Shown here one piece after another: positions 32,287 through 38,380 of a stretch of DNA of 38,380 bases. A model generated the notes under the pieces. That model saw only the letters and a list, made by a program, of their open reading frames with translations, was not told where the DNA came from and made no database searches. The stretch is from CAYMKL01 sp964390805 (lineage in GTDB: Bacteria; Chloroflexota; Anaerolineae; VGOG01). A program made the position numbers and the translations under genes. Position 1 is the first letter of the stretch, and each line of letters begins with the position of its first letter. Location: the NCBI GenBank assembly GCA_964390805.1, contig CAYMKL010000066.1, forward strand, positions 1 through 38,380. Direction: 5' to 3'.

Positions 32287-32712
32287 TTATGTGGAGCCCT
32301 CCAGCAACAATGCTCTAAAACCTGCTTGCTGAAAATGCTCATCGGTGGTTAACGCTTCGGTGATCTTGCGACCCTGCATAGCGGTGAACGAAATGCAATC
32401 TGTCAATCCCCAGTCCTTGTCTGGACGCCCACAATAGAGACGGAACGCTTGTGCGTAAAGGTCTTCGGACAGTGGGACAATGATAACATTCGGATCTGCC
32501 TCAAGTGACTGCAGTAATTCAACTGCGGCGTGGCGATAGCGCTGTTTTGACAGGGCGTTTCCGATTTCCAACATCACCGCACGTGTCGTTACCAAGCGCG
32601 TTTTCGATGCTTCCAACTCATCGGCAAGTAAGACCGCTCGCTGGTGATAGCTGTCTTTCGGTACAGACAACGCAATAGCATAGGCAGCATCAAGGAATAT
32701 CTCAGTTTTCAT
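32287..32712 (-). CDS. PIN-domain toxin (VapC-like)
   Basis: This 141-residue protein has the PIN acidic set: IFLDAAYAIAL at the start, a VMLEIGNAL glutamate, then DWGLTDCISF and LTTDEHF, in the order typical of VapC-type RNases. ATG 32712 overlaps the antitoxin stop by 4 nt; the open frame extends upstream into the antitoxin gene without support. It lies on the opposite strand to its neighbours, between the two methyltransferase-alkD copies. Confidence 0.86.
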   Translation of the reverse strand: MKTEIFLDAAYAIALSVPKDSYHQRAVLLADELEASKTRLVTTRAVMLEIGNALSKQRYRHAAVELLQSLEADPNVIIVPLSEDLYAQAFRLYCGRPDKDWGLTDCISFTAMQGRKITEALTTDEHFQQAGFRALLLEGST

Positions 32713-32933
32713 TGGGCCTTGTCCCCATACAGATAGTTTTCCAGATTTACAGACCAATCCGATGGACCATCCAAGTTGAGCGAACGCGCCGTTCGAAGGA
32801 AAGAAGTGGGCGTATCTTTAATAGGCGGCACGATCTCAATAACAATCCATACACGGGTGTTTGGCTCAAGTGTAAGGGGTTCAACAGGCCGAAGCACTGA
32901 GCCATCATATAATGCCTCTATTGTCTCGCTCAT
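32709..32933 (-). CDS. DUF104 (AF2212-type) antitoxin
   Basis: This 74-residue protein begins MSETIEALYDGSVLRPVEPL and continues with the LEPNTRVWIVIE beta strand of the DUF104 antitoxin group. A hydrophilic tail (ARSLNLDGPSDWSVNLENYL) should wrap the toxin. ATG 32933 has AGGAGG 6 nt upstream. The promoter lies further upstream, so longer starts are excluded. It is the first gene of the minus-strand pair. Confidence 0.85.
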   Translation of the reverse strand: MSETIEALYDGSVLRPVEPLTLEPNTRVWIVIEIVPPIKDTPTSFLRTARSLNLDGPSDWSVNLENYLYGDKAQ

Positions 32934-32985
32934 CGCAGCCCTCCTAAGACCCTGTGTTTCCTGAACTACGGCTATCTTTGTCAAC

Positions 32986-33014
32986 AATATAGCGCAGTTG
33001 CTCCCAAAAGTCAA
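32986..33014 (-). promoter_or_regulatory. Promoter of the minus-strand toxin-antitoxin pair
   Basis: On the minus strand TTGACT (33014-33009) and TATATT (32991-32986) with a 17-bp spacer, about 50 bp before the antitoxin ATG. It shows that the start at 32933 is the real one. Confidence 0.75.
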
Positions 33015-33041
33015 ATCGGAGGATTTGGCAAAATAGAAAAC

Positions 33042-33152
33042 CGCTTTCAGGATTTCGTGGACTTGTGCGAGCGGTTCGATCGGGAGGTGCTGCCGAATGG
33101 CCCCGGCACCCGGCAGCGGGCAGGGCTGATCGCCGTGGCTGTACCAGTGTGA
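33042..33152 (+). pseudogene. C-terminal methyltransferase fragment (copy 2)
   Basis: Encodes QDFVDLCERFDREVLPNGPG, then RAGLIAVAVPV and a stop at 33150-33152, almost the same as 31739-31842. It has no start of its own. The left edge of the homology coincides with the frameshift point in copy 1. It lies directly before the intact alkD gene, with the ribosome site of alkD overlapping its stop. Confidence 0.65.
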
Positions 33153-33163
33153 GGAGGATGACC

Positions 33164-33916
33164 ATGGACATCGAGGCCGAAAGGCAACAACTGCTGGAGC
33201 AGATTCGCCAGCGCGCTGATCCTGAGTACCAGGCGACGGTGAAGAGGACGGTCCCCACCGGGCTCAAAGTGTACGGCCTGCGAGTGCCCCAGCTTCGAGA
33301 CATCGCGCGCGCCTGGGGGCGTGACCACAAACAGATTGCCCACGATGACTTGGTGGCCCTGGTGGACTCCCTGTGGAACGGAGAGTCGCGCGAGGAACGG
33401 ATGCTGTTCACTTATTTGCTCGAACACTACAAGCCCTTGGTTCCTGCCCTGACCAGGGCGCACTTCGCGGGCTGGCGACAGAGCCTTGACAACTGGGAGA
33501 TGACCGACGGTCTGGGGTGGGTGATGGCCCTCTGGCTGTTGGGGGATCCAGACACCAGGCTGGACTATCTGGGGGAACTGATCGCCGACGAGGACGTGTG
33601 GAGCCGCCGCCTGGCGCTGGTGGTCACCACGCCGATAAACCGAGGCCACACAGACTTCACCATCCCCGACCTGACCCTGGAACTCGTTGATCGGGTCAAA
33701 GAAGAGCGGCATCCCATGATCACCAAAGCCATTTCCTGGGCGCTGCGGGAGATGACCAAGTCACATCCGGACCGGGTGGCCGCCTACCTGGAGGAGAATC
33801 GAGAGGTCCTGGCCGCTCACGTGGTGCGCGAGGTGAATAACAAGTTGCGCACCGGGCTGAAGACTTGTCCTCGAGCGAAGCGAGGGAGCGGGAAAGCTAA
33901 AAGTGGGGCGAAATGA
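33164..33916 (+). CDS. DNA alkylation repair protein, AlkD-like
   Basis: This 250-residue all-helical HEAT-like repeat protein matches the AlkD/AlkC family of glycosylases, which release bulky alkylated bases without flipping them. Recognisable are the YGLRVPQLRDIAR start, the SLDNWEMTDGLGW segment that carries the conserved Trp and Asp of the active cleft, and the ITKAISWALREMTK segment. Start ATG 33164 has GAGGAGG 6 nt upstream. Residues after about 235 are a basic tail (PRAKRGSGKAK) that is short in most homologues. Its stop overlaps the glycosyltransferase ATG by 4 nt. Confidence 0.9.
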   Translation: MDIEAERQQLLEQIRQRADPEYQATVKRTVPTGLKVYGLRVPQLRDIARAWGRDHKQIAHDDLVALVDSLWNGESREERMLFTYLLEHYKPLVPALTRAHFAGWRQSLDNWEMTDGLGWVMALWLLGDPDTRLDYLGELIADEDVWSRRLALVVTTPINRGHTDFTIPDLTLELVDRVKEERHPMITKAISWALREMTKSHPDRVAAYLEENREVLAAHVVREVNNKLRTGLKTCPRAKRGSGKAKSGAK

Positions 33917-35037
33917 GAGCTGGCAGGGTTCTCATTCTCATGTCCGACACTGGCGGCGGACACCGCAGCGCAGCCAAGGCCATCGCCGAGGGGCTGGAGC
34001 ACATCAGGCCAGGCGAGTTCGACGTGCAACTCCTCGACTTCATCGCCGACTGCACCCCCTTCCCCCTGAACCGCGCCGGACGACTGTACCGACCGGCTGT
34101 CACCTACGGCGGCCCCCTGTGGGGCTGGTTTTGGCGCCTGAACGACGGCCACAGGCAAATGGCAATCCTCTTGAAGTTTTTCATCCCCTGGGTCAGGAGT
34201 AGGCTGACCCGACTGCTTCATCAAGCGATGCCTCAGGTCGTGATCTCTGTCCACCCCCTGAGCAACCATCTGGCAGTGCAGGCTGTGAGAGAGCTAAGTA
34301 AGTCTATCCCTGTGGTCACCTTAGTCACCGACCTGGTGAGGGCTTACGCTTCCTGGTTCTGCCCCGGCGTAGACCTCTGCATCGCCCCCAGCGATGCCGT
34401 TCGCCAAAAGGCCCTGGCATGCGGCTTATTGCCTCATAAGATCAAAGTGGTAGGACTGCCGGTGAGCCTGGAGTTCGGGCAAGAATTGGGAGGAAAAAGC
34501 GAACGCAAAGAAAAGCTGGGTTTGAATCCCGACTTGCCAGCCCTGCTTCTCCTGGGAGGCGGCGAGGGGATGGGCAAGGTCTTCCCCATCGCCAGAGCCA
34601 TCGCCGAGACACGTGTGCCAGCCCAACTCCTGGTGGTAACCGGTCGCAACGGGTCGCTGAGACAAAGGCTCGAAAGAGTGGACTGGGAGATCCCGGTCAT
34701 GGTCTTCGGCTTTGCGGACAACATGCCGGATTTGATGGCCGCCTCCGATGTGATCATCACCAAAGCCGGGCCGGCCACCATCAGCGAGGCCATCGCCTGC
34801 GGGCTGCCCATAGTCATCAGCGGGGCCATCCCCTACCAGGAGGACCTCAACGTTGCCTACGTGGTGGAAAACGGCGTGGGACACCTGGCCGAGGAGCCAG
34901 GGGAGATAGCCAATCTCTTGCGAGAGTGGCTGCAGCCAGGAAACGGGGAGCTGAGCCGAATGGCCAGGAACGCCCACCGCCTGGCACGACCGGAAACAAC
35001 TTTGGAAGTCGCTCGTTTGATCGCAGAGCTTCGTTAG
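33913..35037 (+). CDS. MGDG synthase/MurG-type glycosyltransferase
   Basis: This 374-residue GT28-family enzyme is related to monogalactosyl- and diglucosyl-diacylglycerol synthases. The N-terminal domain (about 8-170) starts with LMSDTGGGHRSAAKAIAEGL, which binds the lipid acceptor. The C-terminal domain (about 205-350) has the nucleotide-sugar pattern with TKAGPATISEAIACGLPIVI. It probably transfers a sugar from a UDP-sugar to diacylglycerol in the membrane. The gene is coupled to alkD by a 4-nt overlap. Donor sugar and acceptor are not determined by the sequence. Confidence 0.86.
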   Translation: MRAGRVLILMSDTGGGHRSAAKAIAEGLEHIRPGEFDVQLLDFIADCTPFPLNRAGRLYRPAVTYGGPLWGWFWRLNDGHRQMAILLKFFIPWVRSRLTRLLHQAMPQVVISVHPLSNHLAVQAVRELSKSIPVVTLVTDLVRAYASWFCPGVDLCIAPSDAVRQKALACGLLPHKIKVVGLPVSLEFGQELGGKSERKEKLGLNPDLPALLLLGGGEGMGKVFPIARAIAETRVPAQLLVVTGRNGSLRQRLERVDWEIPVMVFGFADNMPDLMAASDVIITKAGPATISEAIACGLPIVISGAIPYQEDLNVAYVVENGVGHLAEEPGEIANLLREWLQPGNGELSRMARNAHRLARPETTLEVARLIAELR

Positions 35038-35093
35038 CTGGAGATTGGAAGTTGGAACTTCCCCCCAAAGTTGGGGGGGATTGAGGGGGGCGG
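35038..35093 (+). repeat. Short repeat and hairpin between glycosyltransferase and HD genes
   Basis: The heptamer rhythm GGAGATTGGAAGTTGGAA is followed by a hairpin (CCCCCCAAAGTTGGGGGG). It may act as a weak transcript-stability element or terminator. The ribosome site GGGGGG of the next gene overlaps it. Confidence 0.45.
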
Positions 35094-35708
35094 ATGATCC
35101 GAATAGAAGAAGCACGCCAGTATTACGACAACTCCGATGCGGCCCACGACTTCGACCACGTGCTGCGAGTGCTGGCCCTGGCTGAGCACATCGGCCAGGC
35201 CGAGGGGGCCATGATGGATATTCTGTGGACGGCTACGCTCCTTCATGATGTGGCCCGATCCGAGGAGGAGCGGACTGGGGCTTGCCACGCCAAGACAGGG
35301 GCTGAACGAGCCCGGCAGATATTAGCCAGCTACCCCGCCGACAAGGTCGAAGCGGTAGCTCAGGCCATCGCTTCCCATCGCTTTCGGGACGACGTTGTTC
35401 CCCAAACACTGGAAGCCAAAATCCTGTACGACGCCGATAAACTGGACGCCATAGGAGCCATCGGCATCGCCCGAGCCTACGCCCTGGCTGGCCGACGAGG
35501 CCAACGCCTCTGGGCGGAAATCCCCGACGGATCACTCACCGAATCGCAGTCCACTGATCACACACCGGTCCACGAGTTCATTTTCAAACTCTCCCGGCTC
35601 AAGGGCACACTCTTCACCACCACCGCCCGTCAGATAGCCGAAGACCGCCATCGCTACCTGGTTGAGTTCTTCGCCCGTCTGGCGGAAGAAGTGCAAGGGA
35701 AACGCTGA
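35094..35708 (+). CDS. HD-domain phosphohydrolase
   Basis: This 204-residue protein has the HD metal-binding pattern: H18 and H22 in AHDFDHV, the H-D pair in ATLLHDVAR, SHRFRDD, and the later aspartates in ILYDADKLDAIGAIGIAR. This layout resembles the YedJ/uncharacterised HD hydrolases that act on nucleotides. The ATG at 35094 follows GGGGGGCGG. It is probably read with the glycosyltransferase gene; a functional link is not obvious. Confidence 0.82.
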   Translation: MIRIEEARQYYDNSDAAHDFDHVLRVLALAEHIGQAEGAMMDILWTATLLHDVARSEEERTGACHAKTGAERARQILASYPADKVEAVAQAIASHRFRDDVVPQTLEAKILYDADKLDAIGAIGIARAYALAGRRGQRLWAEIPDGSLTESQSTDHTPVHEFIFKLSRLKGTLFTTTARQIAEDRHRYLVEFFARLAEEVQGKR

Positions 35709-35818
35709 GTCACGAAACCAGGAATCGAAACGCATTGTATATCACTGAATTCAACTGAAACCCACCGAAAACTTTAAGGTTTTTCAGGAAGATTTTAAGG
35801 TTTTCCCCCATTTTCCGT
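35709..35818. other. AT-rich intergenic region with short direct repeats
   Basis: Non-coding. The words ACTTTAAGGTTTTTC and ATTTTAAGGTTTTCC stand in tandem at about 35771-35805, just before the promoter of the HTH gene. They could be regulator-binding sites. No gene is seen. Confidence 0.5.
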
Positions 35819-35847
35819 TTGCCTGCTCCGACAAAAGGCGGTATAAT
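35819..35847 (+). promoter_or_regulatory. Promoter of the HTH gene unit
   Basis: TTGCCT at 35819-35824, a 17-bp spacer and TATAAT at 35842-35847. The leader to the ATG is about 195 nt. Confidence 0.75.
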
Positions 35848-35864
35848 ATGTCATAGTGCAACTC

Positions 35865-35938
35865 CTGACGTGGGGACGCAGGAGCCTAATTGAAGAAGGC
35901 GAGGTCACTTCTCCGAGCCTCCGGAGACCTCGCCTTCT
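35865..35938 (+). promoter_or_regulatory. Structured leader with two hairpins
   Basis: Downstream of the promoter a small hairpin (CTCCTG...CAGGAG) is followed by a 13-bp perfect stem (35894-35906 with 35926-35938), whose loop contains a further pair (CTCCG/CGGAG). There is no T run after it, so it is not a standard terminator. It may be a stability element or a regulatory RNA structure. Confidence 0.55.
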
Positions 35939-36050
35939 CCCCTTACTCCAAGAGCCTCACGAACCCCGCTGATCTCTTGCCCGCGTGGCTATTTCACAGT
36001 TGAAGAGTTGCCCCGTAAGAATGGATTTATCTATTAGGAGATTAACGAGG

Positions 36051-36344
36051 ATGGAAGAGTTGGATGAAAAACTGAACGGCAGGCTGACTCTACTCAATGC
36101 CAGGGAAGCTGCTCAATACCTGCGGGTAAGTTTATTCACTTTGAGCAGAATAGAGAGAGATGGAGGGCTGGTTCCCTTTCGCACGCCTGGTGGCCATCGC
36201 CGCTACAGCATGAGGATGTTGCACGAGTATCTAGAAAACAGCCGTAATTCCTGGAACCATAGGGCCGATGCTGCACCGCGGCAGGAAAAGAAAGCCAATT
36301 TTGAGGAGGTCGAAGAACCACAATTGGAACCAGTTCAAGCTTGA
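36051..36344 (+). CDS. Small MerR/excisionase-type HTH protein
   Basis: This 97-residue protein has a winged HTH of the excisionase/MerR group: LLNAREAAQYLRVSLFTLSR, then FRTPGGHRRYS and a final helix. A charged C-terminal tail follows. Such proteins are common stand-alone DNA-binding factors and also serve as excisionases, but no integrase is nearby. ATG 36051 has AGGAG 10 nt upstream; an upstream in-frame ATG at 36021 lacks a site. A terminator lies just after the gene. Confidence 0.82.
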   Translation: MEELDEKLNGRLTLLNAREAAQYLRVSLFTLSRIERDGGLVPFRTPGGHRRYSMRMLHEYLENSRNSWNHRADAAPRQEKKANFEEVEEPQLEPVQA

Positions 36345-36389
36345 CTCTCTCCAACCGAAAGACCCAATTGCATGCAGAGATATGAGTAT

Positions 36390-36420
36390 AGCCGAGGTCT
36401 ATTGGCCTCGGCTGTTTTCT
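36390..36420 (+). terminator. Rho-independent terminator of the HTH gene
   Basis: An 8-bp stem AGCCGAGG (36390-36397) with CCTCGGCT (36406-36413), then GTTTTCTT. Confidence 0.8.
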
Positions 36421-36446
36421 TGCAAAGTGGATAATTTCAGCCTTCT

Positions 36447-36456
36447 GTGCTATAAT
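36447..36456 (+). promoter_or_regulatory. Putative extended -10 promoter for pcm
   Basis: TGTGCTATAAT ends at 36456 and contains TGC before TATAAT. No good -35 lies at the proper distance. The palindromic element between 36482 and 36580 lies in its leader. Confidence 0.5.
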
Positions 36457-36481
36457 TGGTGCAAGCGTTACGCGAGGGGCA

Positions 36482-36580
36482 AGAAACCAGGTTTTTCGTC
36501 CGGCAGCCCCCTTCCTGGCAGCGGGAAAGCACCTGCCAGCAGTACCGCTTCGCTCGCGGAGTACCAAAAACCTGGTTTCT
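36482..36580. repeat. 99-bp palindromic element with 15-bp inverted ends
   Basis: AGAAACCAGGTTTTT at 36482-36496 and its exact complement at 36566-36580. An inner pair CTGGCAG...CTGCCAG and a small CCGC...GCGG stem suggest a branched fold. It is non-coding and MITE-like, lying in the leader of pcm. Confidence 0.75.
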
Positions 36581-36603
36581 GAGGAAACTTGGGGAAGAGA
36601 ACG

Positions 36604-37272
36604 ATGCTGAAGCGAGGAAAAGCCCGGAGTTCAGGCACAGATTACGATAAAGAGCGGGAACACATGGTGGAGAGTCAATTGGTGCATCGCGGCATCAAGG
36701 ACAAACGAGTGCTGGATGCCATGCGCCAGGTGCCTCGCCACCTGTTTATCCCAGAGGACACACGTGGCCTGGCCTACTGCGACGGTCCCCTGCCCATCGG
36801 ACACGGGCAAACCATTTCTCAGCCCTACATTGTGGCATTGATGACGGAGCTCCTGGAACTCACAGGGCAAGAAACGGTGCTGGAACTGGGCACGGGTTCC
36901 GGCTACCAGGCGGCCATCCTGAGTCGCCTGGTTCACCAAGTGTACAGCATAGAGCGCCACGATGCGCTGGCTGAACAAGCCGAGAAAGTCCTCTCCCAAC
37001 TGGGCTACGACAACATCGTGATCAAGGTAGGCGATGGCACCCTGGGCTGGACGGAACACGCTCCCTACGAAGCCATCATCATCACTGCTGCCGCGCCAGA
37101 TGTCCCCGAACCATTAACAGGCCAGTTGACCGACGGGGGGCGCTTAGTAGCACCGGTGGGAAGCCGGTGGTCCCAAGTGTTGGTCAAAGTCAAACGTCAA
37201 GGTGAAACACTGGTCAGGGAACACCTAACCGCCGTGGCTTTTGTGCCTCTGGTGGGGAAATACGGGTGGTAA
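36604..37272 (+). CDS. pcm: Protein-L-isoaspartate O-methyltransferase
   Basis: This 222-residue enzyme repairs aged proteins by methylating L-isoaspartyl residues with SAM. Family marks are HGQTISQPYIVALM, the SAM-binding motif VLELGTGSGYQAAILS, GDGTLGW and the C-terminal AFVPLVG. Length fits the bacterial family. ATG 36604 is chosen; a longer frame from a TTG upstream has no site, and ATG 36664 would remove 20 non-conserved residues. Expression may be affected by the palindromic element just upstream. Confidence 0.93.
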   Translation: MLKRGKARSSGTDYDKEREHMVESQLVHRGIKDKRVLDAMRQVPRHLFIPEDTRGLAYCDGPLPIGHGQTISQPYIVALMTELLELTGQETVLELGTGSGYQAAILSRLVHQVYSIERHDALAEQAEKVLSQLGYDNIVIKVGDGTLGWTEHAPYEAIIITAAAPDVPEPLTGQLTDGGRLVAPVGSRWSQVLVKVKRQGETLVREHLTAVAFVPLVGKYGW

Positions 37273-37302
37273 GAGTAGGCTGAACTGCGCAAACCATTTA
37301 TG

Positions 37303-37657
37303 GGGATTCCGCAATAAGATGAGTACCGTCTTGATCCCTGCCGTGGAAGGGCTTTGTCCTGACCAGGTGGCCGACAGTCCCTTCCACCGCTTGGTCAGTC
37401 TTTCCCGCCGTGATCTGGCCGCCACCCGCGGTCTCCCCACGGCCCTGGGCAACACCGAGGAGGAGTGGTTGCTGCAATGTTTCGATAGCCTGGCCCAGAG
37501 CCTGATGGCCTATGGCCTCCTCCTCACCCACTCTACCTTCCCCGGCGACTCGGCCGATTCTCTCCTGAAAAGCCCCATCAACCCATCTCGCCACTGCACA
37601 CCACCCAGTTGCCGCTGACTCTTCCTATGAACCTCTCTGGACTTATTGCGGAATCCC
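37303..37657. mobile_element. 355-bp element with 16-bp terminal inverted repeats and 5-bp target duplication
   Basis: GGGATTCCGCAATAAG at 37303-37318 and its exact complement at 37642-37657 are bounded by TTATG on both sides (37298-37302 and 37658-37662), which is the footprint of a DDE-type transposition. Inside is one frame of about 100 codons from ATG 37319 (MSTVLIPAVEGLCPDQ...) that I do not recognise, and no full transposase. It is either a MITE or a deleted insertion sequence. The right end lies just before the promoter of the DUF177 gene. Confidence 0.8.
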
Positions 37658-37671
37658 TTATGTAAAAACAC

Positions 37672-37700
37672 TTGACATACTACTGTTTTTGTGCTATAAT
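37672..37700 (+). promoter_or_regulatory. Consensus sigma70 promoter of the DUF177 gene
   Basis: TTGACA at 37672-37677, a 17-bp spacer and TATAAT at 37695-37700: a full consensus match, with TG one base before the -10. It starts only 15 bp after the end of the mobile element. Confidence 0.88.
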
Positions 37701-37717
37701 ATATAAGCCTTGAGAGT

Positions 37718-37793
37718 AAATGCGACTGAGACCCATCTAGGAACACTTAATCACCGGGGGCACCATAGGTCGCATTTTTTGTGTCTGGGTCTC
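37718..37793 (+). promoter_or_regulatory. Attenuator-like leader with two competing hairpins
   Basis: AAATGCGAC (37718-37726) can pair with GTCGCATTT (37769-37777), which is followed directly by a T run, giving a terminator. GAGACCCA (37728-37735) can pair with TGGGTCTC (37786-37793). The two stems cross, so they form a pseudoknot or exclude one another. This sits between the consensus promoter and the DUF177 gene. Confidence 0.6.
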
Positions 37794-37824
37794 TCAGGCC
37801 CCACTGGAACAGGGCCAAAGTTAC

Positions 37825-38316
37825 ATGATGAAGTTCAACCTAGCCCCATTGCTGGAAGAGCCCGTCGGCTCTAAAATGAGCTTCGACATAGGCGAAGATC
37901 AACAGAAGCTGGCAGAAGATCTGGATGTAGATTGCATCCAGGGAATTGTTGAATTCACACGCACCAACAAAGGTATCTTCGTCAACGGACAGCTACACAG
38001 CCAGATACAACTAGAATGTGCCCGTTGCCTGGAGACCTTTGCCCAGTCGCTTGATTTCCATCTTGAAGCCCAATTTGGCCCACCCCCTATTCAACCTCAA
38101 GAAGGACCGACATTCCCCATCGGGGTGAACGGCATCCTGGATCTCACCGAGCCTCTACGAGAACAGGCCCTGTTGGATCTGCCCATGCGACCACTATGCA
38201 GACCCGATTGTCGTGGATTGTGCATTGAGTGCGGAAAAGATCTAAACGAGGGGGCTTGCGACTGTGTGGAGGAAACTATTGATCCCCGTCTGGCAAGGCT
38301 CAAGCAGTTACTATAA
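37825..38316 (+). CDS. DUF177 (YceD) family protein
   Basis: This 163-residue protein matches the DUF177/YceD family, usually encoded just before rpmF (ribosomal protein L32) and linked to 23S rRNA processing. It has the CARC pair near residue 68 and a C-terminal cysteine cluster (LCRPDCRGLCIECG, then CDC) that could bind metal. Start ATG 37825, or ATG 37828 one codon later; the ribosome site is weak (AGGG). The following 64 bp to the end of the window do not yet contain a recognisable rpmF start. Confidence 0.85.
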   Translation: MMKFNLAPLLEEPVGSKMSFDIGEDQQKLAEDLDVDCIQGIVEFTRTNKGIFVNGQLHSQIQLECARCLETFAQSLDFHLEAQFGPPPIQPQEGPTFPIGVNGILDLTEPLREQALLDLPMRPLCRPDCRGLCIECGKDLNEGACDCVEETIDPRLARLKQLL

Positions 38317-38380
38317 GAACGGAGATTGTAACTACTCAGGCCGTAAGCGTTCGTCAAGATGTTCATAAAACCTCCACGAG

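Noticed and set aside
37319..37618. Protein-coding gene inside the 355-bp element
   Set aside because: The frame has no ribosome site and no recognisable motif; it may be a transposase relic, so it is mentioned only within the mobile element.

Overview
The window looks like chromosomal DNA of a free-living bacterium with high to moderate GC, most probably a member of the Chloroflexota (Anaerolineae-like). This is inferred, not proven. The reasons are the TGS-type uridine kinase, the sensor with many GAF domains and an HD-GYP end, the MGDG-synthase-type glycosyltransferase, the small excisionase-type HTH protein, heptanucleotide repeats and abundant short palindromic repeats. No rRNA, tRNA or CRISPR array was seen.

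Layout. (1) 1-3210: a MacB/LolD-type ABC exporter pair and a membrane protein. A hairpin element flanked by a 13-nt direct repeat has been inserted at the ATPase/permease junction. (2) About 3210-15360: an accessory region, all on the plus strand. It is cut into transcription units by a repeated module of about 90 bp, a Rho-independent terminator followed at fixed distance by a sigma70-type promoter (TTGACY, 17 bp, TATAAT). There are five intact copies and one truncated copy. Between them lie a TIR-domain protein; a putative SAP/winged-helix/PD-(D/E)XK nuclease operon; two toxin-antitoxin-like pairs; a corrinoid methyltransferase pair (UroD-type plus cobalamin-binding protein); a flavodoxin; an APH-fold kinase; a TrmO-like protein; a GyrI-like protein; an AraC-GyrI regulator; and a nitroreductase followed by a secreted TAP-type hydrolase. 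Long non-coding tails and leaders are also shared between units. (3) 17.9-23.3 kb, minus strand: a VIT/VWA secreted protein and a PhoB/PhoR-type two-component system, separated by G/C-rich palindromic repeats. (4) 23.4-31.5 kb, plus strand: a uridine kinase whose 5' end is built from a heptanucleotide repeat, a double DinB-like protein, and a 1751-residue sensor with 7 GAF domains and HD-GYP. (5) 31.6-35.7 kb: a decayed copy of a methyltransferase-alkD pair, a minus-strand PIN/DUF104 toxin-antitoxin pair, a second copy with an intact alkD, a glycosyltransferase and an HD hydrolase. (6) 35.7-38.4 kb: a structured leader and small HTH gene, a palindromic element, pcm, a 355-bp element with 16-bp terminal inverted repeats and a 5-bp target duplication, and a DUF177 (YceD) gene behind a near-consensus promoter and an attenuator-like leader.

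The most unusual feature is the accessory region: a same-strand array of unrelated genes whose boundaries are marked by a recurring terminator-promoter module plus shared tails and leaders. It resembles a gene-cassette array in which each cassette carries its own insulation and promoter, but no integrase and no complete attC site is visible. The candidate defence operon at 4984-7239 and the TIR gene at 3701-4477 lie inside it.
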